Counted from the first letter of the stretch, positions 44,273 through 54,825 are shown. The stretch is DNA of 64,000 bases from Bradyrhizobium sp. Ghvi (GCF_900115265.1 NZ_FOVU01000002.1:558001-622000); one strand, 5' to 3'. Numbers and translations: made by a program. The notes: generated by a model not told the origin, from the sequence alone.

Positions 44273-45148
44273 TCAGGCCGCGTAGCGTTTGAACTTGGAC
44301 TTCGAGATCGAGGTTGCGGCGACGTGAACATGCTGCACCAACTCGGCCTCGGCACGTTCCGTGGTCCACCGCGTCGTGGGCACGGAGATGTTGACGGCGG
44401 CCACGGCCCGCCCGTGCTCGTCGATGATCGGCGCGGCGACGGAGATGTCGCCCATGACGCTTTGATTGATCTGGATCGAATAGCCGCGCTTGGCCGCGAT
44501 ATGAACCTGCTCCAGGAGCTTCTCGGGATCCGTGATCGTATGCGGCGTGAGCGGCTCGAGTCGCGTAAGCGTCAGGAGTTGTCGCCGCTCGTCGTCGGGA
44601 AGAGCCGACAGGATGGCGATGCCGGACGCCGTGAAATAGGCCGGCAGCCGGCTTCCGATCACGAAATCGATATGAATGAGGTGCCGGCCGGGAAAGCGCG
44701 CCACGAACACGACCTCATGGCCGTCAAGCTCATGCAGGTTGCACGTCTCGCCGAGATTGCGGCTCATGTCGAGAAGATAGGGCGACGCCTTGTCGATGAG
44801 CTCGTTGGCCTTGAGATAGCTGTGGGAGAATTGCAGCACCTTCGAGGTCAGTCCGTAGTTGCGCGTGCCCTCAATGCGCTTGAGATAGCCGAGCCTTTCG
44901 AGCGTATAGACCAGGCGCTGAGTGGCACTGCGATCGAGATTGGCCGTGCGCGCGATATCGGCGAGCGTCATGAAACGGCGCGGCCCATCGAAGGCATGCA
45001 GAACCTGGAAGGCCTTCTCGGTCGAGCCGACGAACAGGGACGAGCGCGTCGGCTCGGCGCTTCTTTCCGTGCTCGTCTCAGCACGAGCCCGCTTCGGGCT
45101 CATGGCCTTTCCGGATTTCTTTGATCCGCCTCGGCTACTGCGCGCCAT
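44273..45148 (-). CDS. IclR family transcriptional regulator
   Basis: A 291-residue regulator. The N-terminal winged helix includes LADIARTANLDRSATQRLVY and LERLGYLKRIEGTRNYGLTS; the C-terminal effector domain includes SHSYLKANELIDKASPYLLD and GISIQ-like RGYSIQINQSVMGDISVAAP. The first 35 residues are basic and may be unstructured. It is encoded inside the catabolic operon, 15 bases after the DapA-family gene, so it would regulate its own operon. Confidence 0.93.
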   Translation of the reverse strand: MARSSRGGSKKSGKAMSPKRARAETSTERSAEPTRSSLFVGSTEKAFQVLHAFDGPRRFMTLADIARTANLDRSATQRLVYTLERLGYLKRIEGTRNYGLTSKVLQFSHSYLKANELIDKASPYLLDMSRNLGETCNLHELDGHEVVFVARFPGRHLIHIDFVIGSRLPAYFTASGIAILSALPDDERRQLLTLTRLEPLTPHTITDPEKLLEQVHIAAKRGYSIQINQSVMGDISVAAPIIDEHGRAVAAVNISVPTTRWTTERAEAELVQHVHVAATSISKSKFKRYAA

Positions 45149-45163
45149 GTCTCCGTCCCTCTG

Positions 45164-46069
45164 TCACCCGACGTCCTCGGAAATCGCGAGCTGCTTGCCG
45201 AACTCGACCCGAAGCGCGGATGCCAGCCCTTGCGCCGGCTGCACAAGCGGCGCCAGCATGTGCGGGGCATCCACGCCGATGAGATCCATCACCGCCTTCA
45301 TCGGACCCGGGTTGGTCTCGGCGAATGCCATATTCATGAGCGGGATCAGCCGGCGATGCAGGTTCAGCGCTTCTGCGGTGCGCCCGGCGACGGCCGTCTC
45401 GAAAATCTGCCGCCAGGCGCGCGGCAACAGGCACGCGGTCACAATGATGCCGCCCTTGGCGCCGGCCGCCAGATGCAGCGGAAATAGGCTGTCCTCGCCA
45501 CTCAGCACCGCGAAATTCTCGTCGACACCCGCGACCACTTGCAGGAAATGATACATGTCGAGATTGCAGGCCTTCATGCCGATGATGTTCGGATGCCTGG
45601 AGAGCTCATGCAGGATCCTGGGCTCGATCGCGATCCGGGTACGGTAGGGAATCTCGTAGATCAGGACAGGCACGGGCGAGGCATCGGCATAGCGCAGGAA
45701 ATAGTCGCGAATGCCGATTTGAGTCGGGTTGGTATAATATGGCGTAAGAACCAGGAGGCCGTCCACGCCTTCGGCGGCGAATTCGCGGCCGGCCTGCAGC
45801 GCATCGTGGGAGCCGGCGTCCAGCACGCCGGCAATCACCGGGCCCTTGCCGTTCATGGCCTTCACCGACAGGCCAGCCATCCTGATACGCTCGGAGCGTG
45901 CCAGCGCGCCATATTCGCCGGTGCCGCCGAGCGGCACCACGCCATCGATGCCCTGTTTGGTGAGCCAGGCGAACAACGCTGACACGGCAGCGGCGTCGAT
46001 GGTGTCGTCGGCCTTGACCGGGGTCGGAATCGCGGGAAACAGACCGCGAAGACGAGATGCAGTAAGCAT
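45164..46069 (-). CDS. DapA-family (dihydrodipicolinate synthase-like) lyase/deaminase
   Basis: A 301-residue class I aldolase-type TIM barrel from ATG 46069, which follows GAGGTTCTCTC. The active site features are GGTGE (48-52), the Tyr of LIYEIPYRT (Y138) and the Schiff-base Lys in IIGMKACN (K166). The family covers DHDPS, KDG aldolase, N-acetylneuraminate lyase and 4-hydroxyproline-pathway deaminase. The catabolic setting rules against lysine biosynthesis, but the exact reaction is not evident. It lies 15 bases before the IclR gene. Confidence 0.9.
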   Translation of the reverse strand: MLTASRLRGLFPAIPTPVKADDTIDAAAVSALFAWLTKQGIDGVVPLGGTGEYGALARSERIRMAGLSVKAMNGKGPVIAGVLDAGSHDALQAGREFAAEGVDGLLVLTPYYTNPTQIGIRDYFLRYADASPVPVLIYEIPYRTRIAIEPRILHELSRHPNIIGMKACNLDMYHFLQVVAGVDENFAVLSGEDSLFPLHLAAGAKGGIIVTACLLPRAWRQIFETAVAGRTAEALNLHRRLIPLMNMAFAETNPGPMKAVMDLIGVDAPHMLAPLVQPAQGLASALRVEFGKQLAISEDVG

Positions 46070-46100
46070 GAGAGAACCTCTTCCTGAGAGAGTGGGACGG

Positions 46101-47873
46101 CTATCTTGCGGCAGCGCGCCGACGCAGATGTTCGGCAACGAAGATCAATAGTCCCATGAAGACGAACAGGCAGGTGGAGACGGCGGCGATCACCGGCGAA
46201 ACCTGCAGCGTGACCTCGTCCCAGAACTGCTTCGGCAGCGTGGCATTGAGGCCGCCGGTCGCAAATAGCGCGATGGTCAGCTCATCGAACGACGTCGCGA
46301 AGGCGAACAGAAACGATGACATCATGCCGGCGCCGAGGATCGGAAAGGTGATATGACGCAACGTGGCGAACGGCCTCGCACCGAGGCTCTGCGCCGCGAG
46401 ATCAAGTCGGGTGTCATAATTGCGCAGCACCGCCATCATGGTCATCACGACATAAGGCACGGCCACGACGGTATGCCCGAGGATGAGACCGAAGGCGCTG
46501 CCGACGAGACCGATGCGTGCGAACACGTAGAACAGGCCGACCGCGATGATCATGCGTGGCACGACGATCGGCGACAGGATGAAAGCGAGCCAGGCAGCCT
46601 TGCCCGGGATCTCGCTCCGCACCAGCAAGAAGGCGGCCGGCGTGCCGACCAGCATCGCCAGCAGCCCGGTTCCGATGCCGACCATCAGCGACCGCAGCAG
46701 CGCCTGCGTCCACAGCGGCGAGACCAGCACGGTCTCGTACCAATGCAGCGTAAAGCCCTGCGGCGGCCAATTGAGACCGCCATTGCCGAACGACAGCGGG
46801 ATCATCAGGAGCGTCGGCAGACTGATGACGAGGAGCATGGCCCAGACGAACATCTGCAGACCGAGACCTGGCTGATCCGGATTGCGATCGCGCTTGCGCG
46901 AGGGCAGCAGGTCGATAATGCCATCGAACAGCGAGCCGAGCAGCGTCAGGAGCGTATCGCCGCCCTTCTGGATCGGTCCGCTCAGGCGCGACGGCACTGC
47001 CTTCCGTGCGGTGGCCGCTCCCGTCATGGTCGACAACCCCAGCAGCCGGTCGTAGGCGGCGAACACGACCAGCACGACGAGCAGGAGCAACACCGAAATA
47101 GCGCCGGCAAAGCCCCAATTCATGGTCTGTTGGATCTGGTCGATGATGAGCTGCGTGATCATGGTCTCGCGGCGGCCGCCGAGCAGCGCCGGCACGATGA
47201 AGAAGCCGATGGCCGTGACGAACACCATGATGCCGGCAGCAGCGACGCCCGGCAGCGAGAGCGGAAAATAGATCTTCCAAAACGCCATGCCCGGCCCTGC
47301 CCCGAGCGTCGCCGCCGCGCGCGGCAAGTTGCGATCGATGTTCTCCATGACCGACAACATCGTGAGAACGGCGAGCGGCAGGAGCGCATTGACCATGCCG
47401 ACGAGAACGCTACCGAAATTGTAAAGCAGGCTCGCCGGCGTCGAGACGATCCCGAGCGACAATAGCAGCTTGTTGATGACGCCGTTGCGCCCGAGCAACA
47501 CAACCCAGGCAAAGGCGCGCACCAGAAAGCTCGTCCAGAACGACAGCAGCACGAAGAACAGCAACCTTGCCTTCCGGTCTTTGCCGACGATCGAGATCAG
47601 ATAGGCGATGGGATAGCCGGTGACGACACAAACCAGCGTCGTGACCAGCGAGATCTTCAAGGTGATGAGCAGGACATCGACATAGACGGAGGACGCGAAG
47701 AGCTGACGATACTGCGCCAGCGTAAAGCCGCTGTCGTTCTGCACGCTGAGCAGCAGCAGCTGGCCGACAGGATAGACCAGGAAACACACGAGCAGCAGCG
47801 CGAGCGGCCCGCCCATGGCGATCCAGCTCCATACCTGGCCTTGCGGCAACGCGCGCGATTTGGCAGACGCCAT
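46101..47873 (-). CDS. fused ABC transporter permease (PotB-PotC-like)
   Basis: A 590-residue protein that fuses two permease domains. The first (about residues 15-290) has the EAA loop RAAATLGAGPGMAFWKIYFP; a linker with SRLSGPIQKGGDTLL and LLPSRKRDRNPDQ joins it to the second (about 340-585) with AAQSLGARPFATLRHITFPI. It is thus a complete membrane portion of a spermidine/putrescine-type importer. The start MASAKSRALPQG at 47873 is four bases after the ATPase stop, so the longer frame to 48047 is rejected. Confidence 0.92.
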   Translation of the reverse strand: MASAKSRALPQGQVWSWIAMGGPLALLLVCFLVYPVGQLLLLSVQNDSGFTLAQYRQLFASSVYVDVLLITLKISLVTTLVCVVTGYPIAYLISIVGKDRKARLLFFVLLSFWTSFLVRAFAWVVLLGRNGVINKLLLSLGIVSTPASLLYNFGSVLVGMVNALLPLAVLTMLSVMENIDRNLPRAAATLGAGPGMAFWKIYFPLSLPGVAAAGIMVFVTAIGFFIVPALLGGRRETMITQLIIDQIQQTMNWGFAGAISVLLLLVVLVVFAAYDRLLGLSTMTGAATARKAVPSRLSGPIQKGGDTLLTLLGSLFDGIIDLLPSRKRDRNPDQPGLGLQMFVWAMLLVISLPTLLMIPLSFGNGGLNWPPQGFTLHWYETVLVSPLWTQALLRSLMVGIGTGLLAMLVGTPAAFLLVRSEIPGKAAWLAFILSPIVVPRMIIAVGLFYVFARIGLVGSAFGLILGHTVVAVPYVVMTMMAVLRNYDTRLDLAAQSLGARPFATLRHITFPILGAGMMSSFLFAFATSFDELTIALFATGGLNATLPKQFWDEVTLQVSPVIAAVSTCLFVFMGLLIFVAEHLRRRAAAR

Positions 47874-47877
47874 GACG

Positions 47878-48978
47878 TCAATGCCCTCCGCTATCGCCGA
47901 TCGCAACCGCGTCCGACGGATTCCAGCCCACCGACACGAGCTGTCCGATTTCATGAGGGACCAGGCTCGAGCGGGTCGGATAGGCCGCAACCAGCTGCGG
48001 CAGCCCGGCCGTCTCCGGTGCGATGTAGAGTCTGGTGAGGCTGCCACTGATCATCACGTCGACGAGCCTGCCGGTCAGACCGCCCGCGCCGGTCGTGGCC
48101 GACTCGACATGCAGGTTCTGCGGCCGCACCATGACCTTGATCGGCTCGCCGGCGGTAAAGCGCGCCCCATTGCCGACGGCGCGCGAGCCGGCTTGTTGAT
48201 GGGTCAGGACGATGTCGAGCCCATCTGCATCGACATCCCGCACGGTGGCGCTGAGCAGGTTGGACTCACCGAGGAAGTCCGCGACGAACACCGAACGGGG
48301 ACGGAAGTAGAGATCCTCGGGCGTGCCGAGCTGCTCGATCGTGCCTGAATTCATCAGGCAGATGCGATCCGACATCGTCATCGCTTCTTCCTGGTCGTGG
48401 GTAACGTAGACGATCGTGGTGCGCAGCTCGCGATGGATGCGCTTGATTTCAAGTTGCATCTGGTCGCGCAGCTTCTTGTCGAGCGCGCCGAGCGGCTCGT
48501 CCATCAGGATGATTGCGGGTCGATAGACGATGCAACGCGCCAGCGCGATGCGCTGCTGCTGGCCGCCGGAGAGCTCGCGCGGATAGCGCTTTGCGACGTG
48601 CGGCAGGCGCACCGTCTCCAGCGCCTCCATCGTCCGCTTGCGCGCCTCGGCATCACTCATCTTCCGCATCTTCAGCGGAAATGCGATGTTGTCCTCCACG
48701 CTCATGTGCGGAAACAGCGCGTAGTTCTGGAACACCACACCGATGTCACGCTCATAGGCAGGGCTATGCGTCACATCCGCGTCGTCGATCAGGATCCGCC
48801 CCTCGTCCGGACGGGCAAGGCCGGCGATCAGGCTGAGCAGCGTCGTCTTGCCGGACCCGGAGGGGCCAAGCAGCGTGAGGAACTCTCCCTTGCCGACGTC
48901 GAGACTGGTCGGCGCCAGTGCGACGAAGTCGCCAAAGCGCTTTGACAGTTTCGAAATGCGCAGGCTCGACGGGACCAT
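47878..48978 (-). CDS. spermidine/putrescine-type ABC transporter ATP-binding protein
   Basis: A 366-residue ATPase from MVPSSLRISKLSKRFGDFVA, with GGAG seven bases upstream; an ATG eight codons earlier (49002) is possible. Walker A GPSGSGKTT, Q-loop VFQNYALFPHMSVEDN, signature LSGGQQQR and Walker B ILMDEPLGALD are canonical. A C-terminal TOBE domain is present. It powers the adjacent fused permease. Confidence 0.93.
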   Translation of the reverse strand: MVPSSLRISKLSKRFGDFVALAPTSLDVGKGEFLTLLGPSGSGKTTLLSLIAGLARPDEGRILIDDADVTHSPAYERDIGVVFQNYALFPHMSVEDNIAFPLKMRKMSDAEARKRTMEALETVRLPHVAKRYPRELSGGQQQRIALARCIVYRPAIILMDEPLGALDKKLRDQMQLEIKRIHRELRTTIVYVTHDQEEAMTMSDRICLMNSGTIEQLGTPEDLYFRPRSVFVADFLGESNLLSATVRDVDADGLDIVLTHQQAGSRAVGNGARFTAGEPIKVMVRPQNLHVESATTGAGGLTGRLVDVMISGSLTRLYIAPETAGLPQLVAAYPTRSSLVPHEIGQLVSVGWNPSDAVAIGDSGGH

Positions 48979-49005
48979 GGACAGCTCCGATTGCGGCAGC
49001 ACGGA

Positions 49006-50085
49006 TTAGCTCAGCACCCAGCTATTGAAGCGCTCGATCACAGCCGCCTGGTTCTCGAGCCAGTATTTCGCATCGATCTTCAAGCCGACTTTGATGTTGT
49101 CCGGATAGGTCGGGCAATTCTTCGCGATCTCTGGCTTGACGTAATTGAAGGCCTCCGGCTGGGTGAGGCCGGCGGGGAAATATTCCGTCAGTGCCGCCTG
49201 TCGCTTCGGGTCAGAGGCGAACTTGATGAACTCGCGACAGGCGTCCGCATTTGGCGTGCCTGCGAGGATCGACCAGTTGTCGCCGCCCCAAATGCCCTGG
49301 CTCCAGACGATCTCGACGGGCGCGCCGGCCGCTTGGGCCGCCTGCGGGCGGGACACCCAGGTTGGCAGCAGGTCGATCTCGCCCGACGTCAGCATTTGCT
49401 CGACCTGCGCACCGCTCGTCCACCACACAGCGACGTGCGGCTTGATCTTGTCGAGCGAGGCAAAGGCCTTGTCGAGATCGCACGGATACACCTGCGCGGT
49501 CGGCACGCCCGCGCCCATCAGCGCCTCCTCGATTGTGTCGAACGCGTATTTACGCACAGCGCGGCGGCCCGGGAACTCGTTCACATTCCAGAAGTCCGCC
49601 CAGGATTGCGGCGCCTTCCGGCCCTTGAAGGCGTCGGTGCGATAGGCCAGCACGGTGGTGTAGACGTTGGTGCCGACGCCGTAGGGCGACATGTATTCGG
49701 CCGGAATCGATTTGACCACCGGCTCGGATTCGAGGCCGTGCTTCTCGAGATAAAGCTTGTTGCCGGTCGTCAGCAGCAAGATCGCGGGCCAGCTGATTTT
49801 GGCCATGTCCCATGTGTAGTTCTTGGTGTCGACCATGGTCTTGATCTGGGCGACGGGCTCGGCATTGGCCTGAACGCCGACGACCTCGATCCCGGTCGCT
49901 TCGGTAAAGGGACGGTAGAATACCGCGCTATAGGCCTTGGTGTAGATGCCGCCGTCGTCGCGCACGACGATGCGCTTGCCTGCGGCGCGTGACGGTGACC
50001 AGACGGCCGGTGCGGCGAGCGCGACGGCGCCGGCACCAAGCAGCAGGCGGCGACGGGAGGTGATGATCTTCGGAAGCTGGCTCAT
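49006..50085 (-). CDS. ABC transporter substrate-binding protein (PotD-like)
   Basis: A 359-residue periplasmic binding protein from ATG 50085, overlapping the end of the upstream operon gene closely. The signal region (ITSRRRLLLGAGAVALAAPA) has a twin-Arg-like start. The mature part (GKRIVVRDDGGIYTKAYSAV) resembles PotD/PotF or 2-aminoethylphosphonate-binding-type proteins. Features include NVYTTVLAYRTDAFKGRKAP and WNVNEFPGRRAV. The ligand is unknown, probably a cationic or zwitterionic compound. Confidence 0.9.
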   Translation of the reverse strand: MSQLPKIITSRRRLLLGAGAVALAAPAVWSPSRAAGKRIVVRDDGGIYTKAYSAVFYRPFTEATGIEVVGVQANAEPVAQIKTMVDTKNYTWDMAKISWPAILLLTTGNKLYLEKHGLESEPVVKSIPAEYMSPYGVGTNVYTTVLAYRTDAFKGRKAPQSWADFWNVNEFPGRRAVRKYAFDTIEEALMGAGVPTAQVYPCDLDKAFASLDKIKPHVAVWWTSGAQVEQMLTSGEIDLLPTWVSRPQAAQAAGAPVEIVWSQGIWGGDNWSILAGTPNADACREFIKFASDPKRQAALTEYFPAGLTQPEAFNYVKPEIAKNCPTYPDNIKVGLKIDAKYWLENQAAVIERFNSWVLS

Positions 50086-50089
50086 GTCT

Positions 50090-51553
50090 TCAGTCCCCTC
50101 TTTGCGATGTTGCGATGTTTGGCGTGGCACTCGGTGACGGCGGCAGAACGCGGCCGGGATTGAACAGCCCCTTCGGGTCGAACGCATGTTTCACGGCACG
50201 CATCAAGGCCAGCTCGGCCTGCGGCTTGTAGCGGGTCATCTCGCCGATCAGCGTGCGCCCGACGCCGTGCTCGGCGCTGAAAGTGCCTCGCAAGGAGCTT
50301 GCGACCTCGTTCATGGCACGGCGGATGCGCTGAGCGACCGCGTCGCGATCCGGCAGCGCGTCCCATTGGGCAAAGCTGAAGAACGGAATGAAGTGAACGT
50401 TGCCGTCGCCGAGGTGGCCGACGATCACGAACCGAACATCTGCGATGATGGCTTGCACCGACGCCATCGCCTGGTCGATGAAGGCGGGCACCGCGGAGAC
50501 CGGTACCGCGCAATCTGACGTAAGGCCCACGCCGGCCTTCTTGTTGGCTTCCGATACGCTGTGCCGAACCAGCCACATCGCTTTGCGCTGCGCTTCGCTC
50601 GACGCCAGGACGGCGTCGCGGATGATGCCGGCTTCGAGCGCGCGCTCGAGCACGCCTTGCATGGCCGCTGCCAATGCGCCGGGCTCGCCGGTGTCGGAGA
50701 GCTCGACCAGGACGTGCCAGGTATCGATCTCGGCAAACGGGCAGCGCCGACCCGGCACCTGCTCCAGCACGAGTCGAATCTGTTCGCCATTCATCAATTC
50801 GAACGCCGACAGGCGTGAATTGCAGGAGGCCTGGAACAGGCCGAGCACGTCGAGCGCCGTTTGCGGATTTTCGACCGCGAGCCAGGCGACAGCTTCCGCC
50901 GTCGGCAGCGGATGCAGCTTCAGCACCGCCCCCGTGATGATGCCCAGCGTCCCTTCCGAGCCGATAAAGAGGTGCTTGAGGTCGTAGCCCGTGTTGTTCT
51001 TGCGCAGCGCATAGAGCCCGTCCCAGATCGAGCCATCCGGCAGCACGACCTCGAGACCGAGCACGTTGTCGCGCGTGTTGCCGTAACGCAGCACGCCGGT
51101 GCCGCCCGCATTGGTCGCGATATTGCCGCCTATCTGACAGGATCCTTCGGCGCCCAGGCTGACGGGATAGAGTCGTTCCACGGCTGCGGCGGCTTCCTGG
51201 ATGCTCGCGAGCACACAACCTGCATCGACGATGATGGTGTTGTTGACGGGATCGCGCGAGCGGATCCGGCGCATGCGCGTCAGAAGAACGATGACGGGGC
51301 GCTCGCCTTCGTCGGACGGCGTCGCACCGCCGCAAAGGCTGGTGTTGCCGCCCTGCGGCAGCACCGGCACGCCGCTCTCGACGCAGAGACGAACAACGGC
51401 CGCGACCTGCTCAGTGTTGGATGGAAGGACGGCGCAGAGCGCGGGCGCGCGAAAACGGCCGCGCCAATCTTCGGTGACGGCAGCGAGGTCCTCCTCGCGC
51501 GTCAGCACGGCCGTGTCGCCCAGCAACCGCTTGAACGCCTCGATCAGTGCCAT
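50090..51553 (-). CDS. FAD-binding D-2-hydroxyacid dehydrogenase (GlcD/D2HGDH-like)
   Basis: A 487-residue VAO/PCMH-type flavoprotein. The FAD domain reads LPQGGNTSLCGGATPSDE and IGGNIATNAGGTGVLRYGNT, and the C-terminal substrate/zinc region HLGDGNVHFIPF with EHGVGRTLIGEMTRYKP. Members oxidise D-lactate, glycolate or D-2-hydroxyglutarate and feed electrons to quinone or electron-transfer flavoprotein. It is the first gene of the nine-gene catabolic operon. The precise substrate is unknown. Confidence 0.92.
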   Translation of the reverse strand: MALIEAFKRLLGDTAVLTREEDLAAVTEDWRGRFRAPALCAVLPSNTEQVAAVVRLCVESGVPVLPQGGNTSLCGGATPSDEGERPVIVLLTRMRRIRSRDPVNNTIIVDAGCVLASIQEAAAAVERLYPVSLGAEGSCQIGGNIATNAGGTGVLRYGNTRDNVLGLEVVLPDGSIWDGLYALRKNNTGYDLKHLFIGSEGTLGIITGAVLKLHPLPTAEAVAWLAVENPQTALDVLGLFQASCNSRLSAFELMNGEQIRLVLEQVPGRRCPFAEIDTWHVLVELSDTGEPGALAAAMQGVLERALEAGIIRDAVLASSEAQRKAMWLVRHSVSEANKKAGVGLTSDCAVPVSAVPAFIDQAMASVQAIIADVRFVIVGHLGDGNVHFIPFFSFAQWDALPDRDAVAQRIRRAMNEVASSLRGTFSAEHGVGRTLIGEMTRYKPQAELALMRAVKHAFDPKGLFNPGRVLPPSPSATPNIATSQRGD

Positions 51554-51892
51554 CCGACCAGCCTCCCCTGGAGGACCGACGATGGCCCTGCCGCTCTTGA
51601 CGTAATCGCAATACGATTAATTCAATCGCATCATGGTAACTATGAATTTCATGAGATGGCGAGTCAAGCCGGTGGGCCAACTTGGCCCGCACGACGATCA
51701 CGGACATACACTCGCGGCGCAGCTTCACCGGATCGTTCGCCCTTCTTGGCGCAAATCCTCAAGCCGCGCTTCGCGGGCATCATCGGTGCATTGGAGCTTT
51801 CGGCATAGGCTCGAGCTGCGGCGGCTACAAAAGCCTCGCTCTGCAGCACGCATCACACGGCGCCGGTCGACGCTTTCCGCTCTCGGGACATC
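51554..51892. promoter_or_regulatory. intergenic region and promoter of the leftward catabolic operon
   Basis: About 340 bases without a convincing gene. It contains an AT-richer section (51602-51655) with a short dyad ATGAA-T-TTCAT at 51642-51652, a candidate IclR-type operator upstream of the FAD dehydrogenase gene. The remainder (to the end of the second IclR gene) shows only shadow frames. Confidence 0.4.
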
Positions 51893-52708
51893 TCAATAGG
51901 ATCCGGCATAATGCCCCGGCTTGCGCAAGGCGGCGTCGAACGGGTTGATCTTCGCCGCCAGCGCCTCTGCCTCGCGCCTTAGCACCTGGACCACTGTCGG
52001 CAAACGCTCGGCATTCAGCCGTTCGACTGTGGTGCCAATGCTGATGGCGGCGAGCGGTCGCCCTTCGCGATCAAGGACCGCAACGGCGACACCGGCCATG
52101 CCGGGCAGCAGCCCGCTGCCACGCGCAGCGTAGCCGGTTTCCCTCACCTGCTCGATTCCCTTGCGGAAGAACACCTCGTCGAATGGACCGAAATTGAGCA
52201 GACGCGGCAGGTTGAAGCGGATCACCTCGTCACGTTCCGCTTCCGGCAGGTGGGCCAGAATCGCCATGCTGGCCTGCCCGACCCCGAGGATCACTCTGCC
52301 TCCGATATCTCCGGTGAAGGAACGGATCGGCACCGGTCCCTCACAGCGATCGAGACAGACCGCGTCATATCCGCTGCGCACCAGCAAGAAGGCCGTATCG
52401 CCGAGCGCCGCCGATAGCCGTAACAGCCCGGGTCGACAAACTTCGCGCAGATTGCCGGGGTTCCCGGCACGGGCGGCAAGCGAAAAAAACTCGATGCCGA
52501 GCCGATAGTGCTTGTTGCGCGCGTCCTGCTCCACCAAGCCTTCATCGATCAGCATGCGCAGCAATCTGTGCGCCGAAGCCGGCGTCACGCCGGCTCTCTC
52601 GGCCGCATCCGTCAGCCGCATCCCCTCGCCGCCGCTCGCGGCCAGCACGCGCAGCAAGGCCACCGCGCGCGGCAGACTCCCGGAAGGCCCTGCGCCAACA
52701 TCATCCAT
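51893..52708 (-). CDS. IclR family transcriptional regulator
   Basis: About 271 residues from ATG 52708 (MDDVGAGPSGSLPRAVALLR); a GTG at 52726 is an alternative start. The winged helix includes LTDAAERAGVTPASAHRLLR and a wing LVEQDARNKHYRLGIEFFSL. The effector domain has RSGYDAVCLDRCEGPVPIRS and GVGQASMAILAHLPEAERDE. It is divergent to the peptide/opine ABC operon and 340 bases from the start of the other catabolic operon, so it may control either or both. Confidence 0.93.
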   Translation of the reverse strand: MDDVGAGPSGSLPRAVALLRVLAASGGEGMRLTDAAERAGVTPASAHRLLRMLIDEGLVEQDARNKHYRLGIEFFSLAARAGNPGNLREVCRPGLLRLSAALGDTAFLLVRSGYDAVCLDRCEGPVPIRSFTGDIGGRVILGVGQASMAILAHLPEAERDEVIRFNLPRLLNFGPFDEVFFRKGIEQVRETGYAARGSGLLPGMAGVAVAVLDREGRPLAAISIGTTVERLNAERLPTVVQVLRREAEALAAKINPFDAALRKPGHYAGSY

Positions 52709-52780
52709 CAGTTGAAAATACTCCACTGAATGACGGCACCCAATTACAAATACCGGAAAAACTGCTCGTCACGTTTGCGC

Positions 52781-52797
52781 ATATTGGAATATTGCAT
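52781..52797 (+). promoter_or_regulatory. candidate operator upstream of the Dpp-like operon
   Basis: ATATT-GG-AATAT (52781-52792) is an inverted repeat in the gap between the divergent IclR gene and the Dpp-like operon, 69 bases before the ATG at 52861. The position fits an IclR-type operator, but the dyad is short, so the assignment is weak. Confidence 0.35.
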
Positions 52798-52860
52798 TGA
52801 CACGCCGCGGAGCAAAGACCTGAATAGCGGGTGACGTCCTCGCTCCGGCAGTCCAGCCCC

Positions 52861-53842
<982 letters not shown>

Positions 53843-53856
<14 letters not shown>

Positions 53857-54544
53857 CGCCTCTGGCCGGGTCGTAATGGTCTCCGGTGCCTCGCGCGGGA
53901 TCGGCCGCGCGGTGGTGGAGCGCCTGGTTGATGGCGGCTATTTCGTCTCGGCCGGTGTACGCGATGCACGCGGGCTTGCCGCGTCCGATCGGCTGATGCT
54001 GCACCGCTATGATGCGGAGTCGCTGCCCTCGGCGGAAGCATGGATTGCAGCGACGATCAATCGTTTCCACCGGCTCGACGGACTGATCAACGCGGCCGGA
54101 ATCAATCCGGAAGCCGACCTCACCGATCCCGACGAAACGGCGCTCGATGCCATGATGCTGATCAACGTCAAGGCGCCGATGCGGCTCATTCGCCTCGCGC
54201 TGCCGCACCTGGCCAAGGGCGGCGAAGGACGCGTGATCAACATCGCCTCGATGTCGGGCAAGCGGGTCCGCAATCCCAACGTCGGTTACGCGATGAGCAA
54301 GTTTGCGCTCGTCGCGCTCACGCATGCCGTGCGGCAATACGGCTGGGACCACGGCATTCGTGCGACCGCGATTTGCCCGAGTTTCGTCGCGACCGACCTG
54401 ACCGCGAATGTCACCAAATGGCCGCGCGAGAACATGAGCGATCCGCACGACATCGCCGAACTGATCACGACGGTCCTGCGGCTGCCCAACAGCGCCACCA
54501 TCGCCGAACTGCTGGTCAATTGCCGGCTGGAGGACATGCTATGA
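53843..54544 (+). CDS. short-chain dehydrogenase/reductase
   Basis: A 233-residue NAD(P)-dependent SDR from ATG 53843 (MPVLDASGRVVMVSGASRGI); a GTG at 53849 has better ribosome binding site spacing. The cofactor motif is SGASRGIG, the structural NAAG appears as INAAGINPEAD, and the catalytic residues are Ser in NIASMSG and YAMSK (YxxxK). It overlaps the DppD-like gene by 14 bases and the next gene by four. The substrate is unknown; the operon suggests an imino or oxo product of the adjacent dehydrogenase (inference). Confidence 0.9.
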
Positions 54545-54825
54545 GATTGCAACGTCTGGCGGAGACGGATCGCCCCGCGGTGTCTTTCACGCTCGACGGT
54601 CGCCCCATGGCCGCGCTCGAGGGCGACAGCCTGCTCACGGCGATCCTCACGGAAGACACCTATCTCCGGACGAACGAATTCGGCGACGGCCGGCGTGCGG
54701 GCTTCTGTCTGATGGGGGCATGCCAGGACTGCTGGGTCAGCGTCGAAGGCAGCGGTCGCGTGCGCGCCTGCAGCACCCCGATAACCGAAGGCATGCGCGT
54801 GTCGCGCGGGACGGTGCAGCCATGA
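54541..54825 (+). CDS. [2Fe-2S] subunit of an HcnA-like amine/opine dehydrogenase
   Basis: A 94-residue small iron-sulfur protein from ATG 54541, with an ATGA overlap with the SDR gene. The cysteine ligands sit in GFCLMGACQDCWVSVEGSGR followed by VRAC, the plant-ferredoxin-like pattern of HcnA and the small subunit of octopine and hydroxyproline dehydrogenases. It shuttles electrons within the three-subunit complex. It overlaps the HcnB-like gene by four bases. Confidence 0.9.
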   Translation: MRLQRLAETDRPAVSFTLDGRPMAALEGDSLLTAILTEDTYLRTNEFGDGRRAGFCLMGACQDCWVSVEGSGRVRACSTPITEGMRVSRGTVQP

